Assembly (NCBI RefSeq): GCF_000226295.1
Contig: NC_016025.1
Location: 930,001-994,000 of the forward strand
Source: Chloracidobacterium thermophilum B
GTDB lineage: Bacteria; Acidobacteriota; Blastocatellia; Chloracidobacteriales; Chloracidobacteriaceae
Direction of reading: 5' to 3'
DNA: 64,000 nt
This document shows, one piece after another, positions 54,883 to 62,911 of this stretch. A program made the translations under genes and the position numbers. Below the pieces are notes generated by a model. That model was not told where the DNA came from, made no database searches, and saw only the letters and a list, made by a program, of their open reading frames with translations. How positions within the stretch are numbered: the first letter of the stretch is position 1; each line of letters starts with the position of its first letter.

Positions 54883-57800
54883 GTTTTCCGCTTTGAAAAA
54901 AAGCGGCTCCATTGAAGCATCGCTGCCACAGCCCTGCTCCATCTGGCGGAAGCCGTTTTCCGCTTTGAAAAAAAGCGGCTCCATTGAAGCTTTCCCATGA
55001 GGCGGTGCGCTGGGTGCTCTGCTTCGTTTTCCGCTTTGAAAAAAAGCGGCTCCATTGAAGCACGGAGCGGTTTGCCGCTTTGTTGCCGCCCGAGGTGCCG
55101 TTTTCCGCTTTGAAAAAAAGCGGCTCCATTGAAGCCTCCGGGTCGCCGGACCACGTCCACGCATACAGCAGGGTTTTCCGCTTTGAAAAAAAGCGGCTCC
55201 ATTGAAGCCCAGGCGGCGGAGTAGGCGCTCCAGCGCCGCCCAAAGGTTTTCCGCTTTGAAAAAAAGCGGCTCCATTGAAGCTCAACGATACTGAAGCGGT
55301 CGTCCAGCACGAAAAGGGTTTTCCGCTTTGAAAAAAAGCGGCTCCATTGAAGCGGCAAACGGGTGAACAGGCTGCTTGAAGTGATGCCGCGTTTTCCGCT
55401 TTGAAAAAAAGCGGCTCCATTGAAGCTCAGTCGTTGGCGCGCCGTCAAGAGCTTCCAGTACGCGTTTTCCGCTTTGAAAAAAAGCGGCTCCATTGAAGCT
55501 GGCGCGTAGTTTCCCACCTAGCGTCCATCAGCGCCTGTTTTCCGCTTTGAAAAAAAGCGGCTCCATTGAAGCCTTGACGCGAACGTTTTGCTCGGGCGGC
55601 TGATTGGCCAGTTTTCCGCTTTGAAAAAAAGCGGCTCCATTGAAGCATTCTTACCGGCTGGCCTTCTTGGTCTACCCATACCGTTTTCCGCTTTGAAAAA
55701 AAGCGGCTCCATTGAAGCCCCTTGACGGTGGAGGCTACGGGCGGGCTGCTCGCACGTTTTCCGCTTTGAAAAAAAGCGGCTCCATTGAAGCGCAACCGCG
55801 TGACGGGACGCTGCGTAGCGATCACCGTGTTTTCCGCTTTGAAAAAAAGCGGCTCCATTGAAGCACTGCACAACCGACATCGCGAACTGCTTGAACGCTT
55901 GTTTTCCGCTTTGAAAAAAAGCGGCTCCATTGAAGCATTGACTGGAACAGCGACGAAAACGCCTTCTTTGACGGTTTTCCGCTTTGAAAAAAAGCGGCTC
56001 CATTGAAGCGCGCCTGCGCGCCTATCTGTGCCCGGCGGGTGTCTGTTTTCCGCTTTGAAAAAAAGCGGCTCCATTGAAGCATTGACTGGAACAGCGACGA
56101 AAACGCCTTCTTTGACGCGTTTTCCGCTTTGAAAAAAAGCGGCTCCATTGAAGCGCCCGGTTGCGGCAAATGCGCCGTATATCGTTGGCGGTTTTCCGCT
56201 TTGAAAAAAAGCGGCTCCATTGAAGCATCCCGACGTTGCCCGCGCCGATTGTTTTGTCAGCGGGTTTTCCGCTTTGAAAAAAAGCGGCTCCATTGAAGCG
56301 GGACTTCTGGTTTCACAGGTGGGTTCTTGCTGATCAGTTTTCCGCTTTGAAAAAAAGCGGCTCCATTGAAGCTCCCAGCGCCAGTCTCTGGCGCGAACCA
56401 GCGCCAGGTTTTCCGCTTTGAAAAAAAGCGGCTCCATTGAAGCTGCAAGGACGCTTTGACGCAATGGCCGGAGACAAGAATGTTTTCCGCTTTGAAAAAA
56501 AGCGGCTCCATTGAAGCGCTAGCGAACTGGCGGGGTAGCCCCTACGGGGCTATAGTTTTCCGCTTTGAAAAAAAGCGGCTCCATTGAAGCAACAGCGGGA
56601 GCATCTTTTCAGACGCTGGCAATCCGTTTTCCGCTTTGAAAAAAGGCGGCTCCATTGAAGCAGACAGTCTCCGCTGGTGGCTGAAATGTCCTGGGAGTAG
56701 TTTTCCGCTTTGAAAAAAAGCGGCTCCATTGAAGCCCGGCTCCGGGACGCCACAGGGTTCTCCGGCAACCGGCGTTTTCCGCTTTGAAAAAAAGCGGCTC
56801 CATTGAAGCTACGAAGAGCGTGACGGCAAGTTTGTCCTGCCGGTGGTTTTCCGCTTTGAAAAAAAGCGGCTCCATTGAAGCGTGACCGGCGGCGCGCCGG
56901 ACGGCTGGATGGTGATGGGTTTTCCGCTTTGAAAAAAAGCGGCTCCATTGAAGCATCCGCAAGGTGGCAGAAGAAGTTGGCGTCTAACCGTTTTCCGCTT
57001 TGAAAAAAAGCGGCTCCATTGAAGCCGCAAGCCGACACGACAAGTGCCGGGCTGCTGATTCCGTTTTCCGCTTTGAAAAAAAGCGGCTCCATTGAAGCGG
57101 TTACGTCCCCGCTCCTACCAGCGGTCAGGTTACGTTTTCCGCTTTGAAAAAAAGCGGCTCCATTGAAGCGGGATTTCGGCGAGGGAAAGATTGACAGTAC
57201 GCACGGGTTTTCCGCTTTGAAAAAAAGCGGCTCCATTGAAGCCAGATGGTGCTCCGCGGCAAGCTGACGCGCCAGTTGCGGTTTTCCGCTTTGAAAAAAA
57301 GCGGCTCCATTGAAGCTGTGACACGAGGTGTGCCTCGTCAATAACGACGAGATGTTTTCCGCTTTGAAAAAAAGCGGCTCCATTGAAGCGGTGCATAACT
57401 TATTGATCTGACTGGGCTTAGCTGGTTTTCCGCTTTGAAAAAAAGCGGCTCCATTGAAGCTTGACACTGTAGTGCGGCGTCCAGTGCCAGCGCGTGTTTT
57501 CCGCTTTGAAAAAAAGCGGCTCCATTGAAGCCGGCTTGGTCACGGGCTGATTACCGATCCGCCAGCGTTTTCCGCTTTGAAAAAAAGCGGCTCCATTGAA
57601 GCACCTGCGTTTATGGCCCGCCGGCCACTGTTTGATTCGTTTTCCGCTTTGAAAAAAAGCGGCTCCATTGAAGCTAAATCCGGTCGTCGTCCTTGCACAC
57701 GGCGTAGTAGTTTTCCGCTTTGAAAAAAAGCGGCTCCATTGAAGCTCAAGGCGCCACGCGACCTCTTCGTTGTCGTGCTCCTGTTTTCCGCTTTGAAAAA

Positions 57801-58557
57801 AAGCGGCTCCATTGAAGCCCGGCGCCGGTCGGGATCGCGTGCAAGGGGTGCCGACATGTTTTCCGCTTTGAAAAAAAGCGGCTCCATTGAAGCCGCGTCG
57901 GACAAGTGTGACAGGCGGACACACGGGACGGTAGTTTTCCGCTTTGAAAAAAAGCGGCTCCATTGAAGCTAGACCTTGCCCGGCTCCGGCTCAGGCAGGC
58001 CAATGACCGTTTTCCGCTTTGAAAAAAAGCGGCTCCATTGAAGCGCGCGAACAAGGGCGAGCTTAGACTGGGGGAGCGGGGAGTTTTCCGCTTTGAAAAA
58101 AAGCGGCTCCATTGAAGCCGGCGTGACGCCCGCCAGAGATCGAGTAACTCGATGGCGTTTTCCGCTTTGAAAAAAAGCGGCTCCATTGAAGCAGTTCACA
58201 ATCTCCATTTCGTTCTCCTTTCTTTTTCGGTTTTCCGCTTTGAAAAAAAGCGGCTCCATTGAAGCGCTGCGGTGAGTTCGGCAATCAGTTTGCCCCGGCA
58301 GGGTTTTCCGCTTTGAAAAAAAGCGGCTCCATTGAAGCGCGGTCAGCGTTAGCCTGTGTCAGTTCGCTTCTGACGTTTTCCGCTTTGAAAAAAAGCGGCT
58401 CCATTGAAGCGCAAGCCTATCTCGACGCCATCGCCCGTCGGGCTGAAGGTTTTCCGCTTTGAAAAAAAGCGGCTCCATTGAAGCTGCTATGCTGCCCTGC
58501 TTGAGGAAAGTGCCCGTCTTGAGTTTTCCGCTTTGAAAAAAGTTGCTTCATTGAAGC
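54883..58557 (+). CRISPR. Type I-G CRISPR array, about 50 repeats plus a degenerate last repeat
   Basis: The 36-base repeat begins GTTTTCCGCTTTG, has a seven-A run, and ends AGCGGCTCCATTGAAGC. I count 50 repeats (54883 to 58484). All are identical except one A-to-G variant at 56626-56661. A degenerate copy follows at 58523-58557. Spacers are about 36-38 bases. The repeat can form a short stem (CCGCTTT/AAAGCGG). One spacer occurs twice (55937-55973 and 56081-56118). Cas genes lie directly upstream, so the array is expected to be transcribed on the plus strand. Confidence 0.99.
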
Positions 58558-58591
58558 CCGATGCTTGACAAGACAACCAAACTGTGCCAAA

Positions 58592-58626
58592 CTTTTTCCA
58601 CTTTGAAAAATTGGCTTCATTGAAGT
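58592..58626 (+). repeat. Degenerate CRISPR repeat relic
   Basis: CTTTTTCCACTTTGAAAAA followed by TTGGCTTCATTGAAGT: several substitutions and a shortened A run relative to the array repeat. It is 34 bases beyond the last array repeat. Confidence 0.75.
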
Positions 58627-58643
58627 GGTTTTTCTTTCCGCAA

Positions 58644-58906
58644 ATGCTAACCGAAGCGACTAATGCTGCTTTGAATGAAATCGGACAGGCATTGATTCGT
58701 GGTTATGAAGGGAGAGTTTATGAACACAGAACTAGAGTTCTTACGGAAGATGATTGAGCTGAGTTTGAAAAGGAAAAAGCGCTAAAGAAATAACCGACGA
58801 GATGCTACCAGCGTTTCAGGAAATCAGGGCACGGATAGAACAGGAAATGGCGGAACTTCTGGCGAAAAGAAAAGAATACTTCCGACGCCAAAAGGAAGAA
58901 GAATAA
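58644..58906 (+). pseudogene. Decayed small helical-protein gene beyond the array
   Basis: One frame reads MLTEATNAALNEIGQALIRG and ends at TGA 58755. The same frame resumes with AEFEKEKALKK. After a further one-base shift near 58790 it continues EITDEMLPAFQEIRARIEQE to a TAA at 58904-58906. The charged coiled-coil character is continuous across the breaks, which suggests a degraded gene of about 85 codons. A 21-codon ORF at 58720 with its own GGGAGAG site is an alternative. The DNA is richer in A/T than the surroundings. Family unknown. Confidence 0.4.
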
Positions 58907-58934
58907 AAATCAACTGCAGTCTGCTTGCCACGCC

Positions 58935-59034
58935 GTTTTCCGCTTTGAAAAAAGCGGCTTCATCAAAGCGGCAGAAAAGCGAGCGGTGAATGGTGAGTGA
59001 TTTTCTGCCTTGAAAAAAGCAGCCCTGTTGAAAC
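58935..59034 (+). repeat. Two isolated CRISPR-repeat relics
   Basis: 58935-58969 starts GTTTTCCGCTTTGAAAAAAG and ends GGCTTCATCAAAGC. 59000-59034 (ATTTTCTGCCTTGAAAAAAG, then CAGCCCTGTTGAAAC) is more diverged. The 30-base gap between them is spacer-sized. They lie about 310 bases past the previous relic. Confidence 0.75.
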
Positions 59035-59086
59035 CTTTGCAAGGTCTCAGTGAACCGAAGCAAGAGTGTTCGAGAACTTCCAGCCT

Positions 59087-61162
59087 TCACCAGCGTGGGG
59101 ACTGGCCGATGATCTCAATGCCGGTCAGATACCCATGTGTGTCACGGGCTATCGTCCGTACAATCGCCTCTCCCTGCCAGCCGTAATCCGGCACCGAAAT
59201 GGTGAGCGGTGATGGAATCGCCATCGGCTGCGCCAGCCGAACACAGGCACCTGACTGGCTGACATCCACCGTCTCCGTTTCCTGCTCAAAAGACCGGCCG
59301 CTGAGGTCCGTCCCGGCCACAACCACCCGGACCGTAAGCTTCCGGCGCGGTTCACGCTGAACTGCCGTCCCACCCAAACCTGTCCGCAAAATCGTCTCAG
59401 ATTCCACCACCGGGTCTCTTGCCGCGCTGTGAAAAAATGTCTGGTCTCCACTACCATCCGTTTTCCCTTCACCCTTCAGCGCAACCAGTTCCTGCCCCCA
59501 CAACACACGATATACGTTGACCTCCTGGAGCTTTCCCTTGACCTTCAAACCACCCAGCGGGACAAAAGCAAACTCCTGTTCCTCTTCCCCAAACTCAAAG
59601 CCGGTCTGAAGCAACGCCTTCAAACACCGGGCGGTTGTCTCCCCAATCAGGATTTGCCCCGGTTTGGCATTGGACTCCAACCGCGCCGCCAGATTCACAG
59701 CATCTCCGATGACGGTGTAATCCGTACGCTGGCGGGAACCGATGTAACCCGCCGTCACCTCCCCGGTGTTGATGCCGATGCCAATACTCAACCGCAGGTC
59801 TGATCCCTGGGCTTCCAGGTCGGCATTGACCTGCTCGATGACTTCCTGCAGGGCAATCGCCGCCTGGACGGCGTTGATCGGGTCACGCTCACTGGGCTGG
59901 GGCGCGCCAAACAACGCCATGATGCCGTCGCCAATGAACTTGTCGAGCGACCCCCCGTGCCGAAAAATGGCCGTCGCCGCCCGTTCAAAGTAGTTGTTCA
60001 AAATGGCAACGATTTCCTGCGGCGACTTGCGCTCGGAAAGCGTGGTGAAACCCCGGATGTCTGCAAACAGCGTCGTCACCACCTGGTTTGTGCCGCCAAG
60101 TTGCAGGCTGTCCGGGTCCTGCATGATCTGGTCAACAACGTGCGGCGGCAGAAAGCGCCGGTAAGCCGTTCGCGCGGCTTCTTCATGCAGGAGACGTTCA
60201 TGGGCCATGAGGCTCTCCAACGTCAGTGCCACCGTCGAAGCCAAACCCGTCAGGTAATCCACATCGTCTTCCGTAAAACCATCCCGATGCAAACTGTCGG
60301 CATAAATCACACCCAGCGGACCCTCTTCCTGACCGAGCATCGGCACACACATCAGAGACTGGATGCCCAGAATGGCCGTGCCCTTGACGTCCGTCATGTC
60401 CCGGCTCAGCAGTGAAACCCGCTCCTGCATCACCTTCCGAATCACACTGCGGCTGACAGGCATCTTCCCGTAAGCCGCACGCGTGACGTCATCGCGGTAT
60501 GTGGCCCACTCAATCATCGGCTGATCATCCAACCCCCGCTTGCCAATCAGCAGCCGCCCCGCATTCGAGATTTCAAAAACCTGCCGGGCAACCTCGGCAT
60601 AGATGGCCGCTTTGTCAAACTCACGCGCGACCCGTTTGTTGAAATCGTAAAAGAGACTGAGCATCTGGCTGCGCTTCTTCAAAAGGTGCAGTTCCTCGGC
60701 CCTGACCAGAATGCTTTGCGCGGGCGGCGGTGCCACGGCCCGAAAGCTGCCCGACGGCTTTCCCGTCACATCTCCCGAAAGCCCCAGTGCCAGCAGCGTA
60801 GCCGCTTTCTGCAACCTGACCGTCCCGGTAATCGGCGCGTCATCGTAACGGATGGTTGCCGGCGCCGGCAGGCGAAACACCAACGTATGACTGCCAATGC
60901 CAATGCTGTCGCCATCCTTCAGAAACGTCGGCTGCGTCACCAGCTTGCCATTGAGAAGGGTGCCATTCCGGCTGCCCAGATCAACCAACTGGTAGTTCCC
61001 ATCCGGCGAGACTTCAATCCTGGCATGCGAACGCGACGCCCGTTCATCCGCCACAATGACATCACAAGTAGTGGCACGCCCTATCACCAGCGGAAACTTC
61101 CGGCATTCATCCACCCGCTGACTTGCCGTCGGTCCCGTCACAATCAGTTTGGGAAACTCCAT
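59087..61162 (-). CDS. FHA-GAF-adenylate/guanylate cyclase-PilZ protein (691 aa)
   Basis: Class III nucleotide cyclase with several signal inputs. The FHA domain (about 20-95) has VIGRATTCDVIVADERASRS and LGSRNGTLLNGKL. GAF spans about 150-330. The cyclase domain (about 360-545) has TTLFADIRGFTTLSERKSPQ and FIGDGIMALFGAPQ, giving both metal-binding Asp residues, then DYTVIGDAVNLAARLES. The C-terminal 90 residues are PilZ-like (EPRRKLTVRVVV, DVSQSGACVRL). No membrane segment. The PilZ domain suggests cross-talk with cyclic-di-GMP. A phosphodiesterase gene is its upstream neighbour. Confidence 0.9.
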   Translation of the reverse strand: MEFPKLIVTGPTASQRVDECRKFPLVIGRATTCDVIVADERASRSHARIEVSPDGNYQLVDLGSRNGTLLNGKLVTQPTFLKDGDSIGIGSHTLVFRLPAPATIRYDDAPITGTVRLQKAATLLALGLSGDVTGKPSGSFRAVAPPPAQSILVRAEELHLLKKRSQMLSLFYDFNKRVAREFDKAAIYAEVARQVFEISNAGRLLIGKRGLDDQPMIEWATYRDDVTRAAYGKMPVSRSVIRKVMQERVSLLSRDMTDVKGTAILGIQSLMCVPMLGQEEGPLGVIYADSLHRDGFTEDDVDYLTGLASTVALTLESLMAHERLLHEEAARTAYRRFLPPHVVDQIMQDPDSLQLGGTNQVVTTLFADIRGFTTLSERKSPQEIVAILNNYFERAATAIFRHGGSLDKFIGDGIMALFGAPQPSERDPINAVQAAIALQEVIEQVNADLEAQGSDLRLSIGIGINTGEVTAGYIGSRQRTDYTVIGDAVNLAARLESNAKPGQILIGETTARCLKALLQTGFEFGEEEQEFAFVPLGGLKVKGKLQEVNVYRVLWGQELVALKGEGKTDGSGDQTFFHSAARDPVVESETILRTGLGGTAVQREPRRKLTVRVVVAGTDLSGRSFEQETETVDVSQSGACVRLAQPMAIPSPLTISVPDYGWQGEAIVRTIARDTHGYLTGIEIIGQSPRW

Positions 61163-61254
61163 AAACTCAACCTTCCCTTTCCAAGTGCGTTATCCCCCGC
61201 AGCACCACCGCTGAAACGTGACTCCCCAGCGCCGCAACGGCCCCGGTACCCCTC

Positions 61255-62016
61255 TTACCAGGTGTAGTCCACATCCAGTTCCGCCACCTGTACGTTGGGC
61301 AGCGCGAGCGCCCGGACTTCATCCTTCACCTGCTCACGGCAGAAAGGTTTCAGATTCACCGCCAGCACCTGCGAGGGCCGCCGCAACTTCGCCAACTCGC
61401 CAACCAGCAGGCGGGGTGAGAGATGATACGAAGCCTTCGCCACAAACTCATTGGCATTGTCAAAGGCAACATCCACAAAAACGGCGTCCAGCCGTGGCAG
61501 GGCATTGAGGACCTCCCAGAACTCGTCCGTCACGCCAGTGTCGGAAGTAAACGCAACACAGCGGCCCTGCCCATCTTCAACGACGAGACCGGCTGTTTCC
61601 ACCGTATGCGTCACCGGAATCGCCGTCAGCCGCAGCCCGGCAACCTCAAATGGATCCCGCCACGTGAACGGCACAAACGTCAGCAGTTCGCCATGCACAT
61701 TCCGCAGCCGGGTAAAGTCTGGCCAGATGACATCGTTGAAGATGTGGCAGCGCAACCGCTCGATGTCAGCCACCGTGGCGTGAATACGCACCGGTGTCCG
61801 AATGCTGGAGAACATTTCCGAGAAGATGAAAGGCAGTGAAGCAATGTGGTCCAGATGGACATGGGTCAACACGATGTCCTGTACTGCCAGGAGCGCCTCC
61901 CCGGTGAGGTGAAAGGCCAGGGCACCGGCATCAATTGCCACGCAGTCATTGACAAGGAACGTAATCAACAACTGACTCCGTGGATCCGTCACGCTTGGCA
62001 ACACTCGGATACGCAT
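61255..62016 (-). CDS. Class II 3',5'-cyclic-nucleotide phosphodiesterase (MBL fold) (253 aa)
   Basis: Metallo-beta-lactamase-fold hydrolase. It has a non-canonical first motif, VLTHVHLDHIASLPFIFSE (HxHxDH), then IPVTHTVETAGLVVE and a metal-ligand Asp in VAFTSDTGVTDEFWE. This matches the PDE1/CpdP class that hydrolyses cAMP. Length is normal and no signal peptide is present. It lies 92 bases upstream of the cyclase gene on the same strand, so the two may be co-transcribed. Confidence 0.87.
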   Translation of the reverse strand: MRIRVLPSVTDPRSQLLITFLVNDCVAIDAGALAFHLTGEALLAVQDIVLTHVHLDHIASLPFIFSEMFSSIRTPVRIHATVADIERLRCHIFNDVIWPDFTRLRNVHGELLTFVPFTWRDPFEVAGLRLTAIPVTHTVETAGLVVEDGQGRCVAFTSDTGVTDEFWEVLNALPRLDAVFVDVAFDNANEFVAKASYHLSPRLLVGELAKLRRPSQVLAVNLKPFCREQVKDEVRALALPNVQVAELDVDYTW

Positions 62017-62182
62017 ATCCCACCTCCCACAGCTCCCAACCTATCGGCACGCAACCGGAACGCCAACCCTTCACTCCCTGGGAAGGCAGGCCTGCACCGG
62101 TACGTTGCACCACGTCCGCACAGCACGGCCCTGACAGCACCGGGCAGCAGTTCCCCGGTCCGCCAGCACCATGCCTCCAGAA

Positions 62183-62728
62183 CTATTGACCCTTGACATA
62201 AAAAATCCGGCCCTCCCAGCCCTGGCTCACCCAACATACCACTTGAAGCCGCCCTCGGTAAGGTACTGCCCAGTCCTGCCTTGTACCGCCCCTGAACCGC
62301 GTCTGACCCATATCTTGTGGCTATTGACCTTTGACATAAAGACTATTGACCTTTGACATAAAAACTATTGACCCTTGACATAAAACTATTGACCCTTGAC
62401 GTAAAACTATTGACCTTTGACGTAAGGCTATTGACCTTTGACGTAAGAAAACACCCGCGGATGACCACTATCTGCCCCCTTGCAGACCACAATATCTTGT
62501 GGTTGGCATAATTTCCGCGTTTTTTGCGTCGGTTTGACTCGAACGTTGGGCGGCACTATTGACCTTTGACGTAAAACTATTGACCTTTGACATAAAAACC
62601 ATTGACCTTTGACGTAAACGCTATTGACCTTTGACATAAAACTATTGACCTTTGACGTAAAAAACAGCCTTTTTTGGCTCTTATGTCAAAGGTCAAGGTC
62701 AAGGTGCTATTGACCCTTGACATAAAAA
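62183..62728 (+). repeat. Replication-origin iterons (13 direct, 1 inverted)
   Basis: The consensus CTATTGACC(T/C)TTGAC(A/G)TAA recurs at 62183; at 62321, 62343, 62365, 62386, 62407 and 62428; at 62556, 62577, 62599, 62621 and 62642; and at 62707. An inverted copy lies at 62681-62698. Spacing within clusters is 21-22 bases, i.e. two helical turns. Each iteron contains TTGAC twice. ATATCTTGTGG appears next to both main clusters (near 62310 and 62492). The second copy lies in the inverted repeat ACCACAA-TATC-TTGTGGT. Confidence 0.93.
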
Positions 62729-62816
62729 TTCGCCCGTAAATTATTGAAAACAAAAGACTTTTGGGCGCCATTAACTAATTAATGATAATTGATGATGATG
62801 ATGATAATTTAAGCCA
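62722..62816. other. AT-rich stretch, candidate DNA-unwinding element
   Basis: Directly after the last iteron, about 95 bases are strongly A/T-rich, including TTAACTAATTAATGATAATT and a (GAT)5 run. This contrasts with the GC-rich surroundings and is the usual arrangement in iteron origins. Confidence 0.6.
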
Positions 62817-62911
62817 AAGCCGGCATTTGACACCTTTTTGTCATTCCATCCCCAACCCCGCCTGTCCGGGCCGGGACGCCGGCGCTGGAACAAGCCAGGA
62901 GAGCGCCAGCC

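Noticed and set aside
54654-58620. Several long minus-strand ORFs across the array with repeated FNGAAFFQSGK / SMEPLFFKAEN peptides
   Set aside because: These are translations of the 36-base CRISPR repeat, which lacks stops in those frames. They are not proteins.
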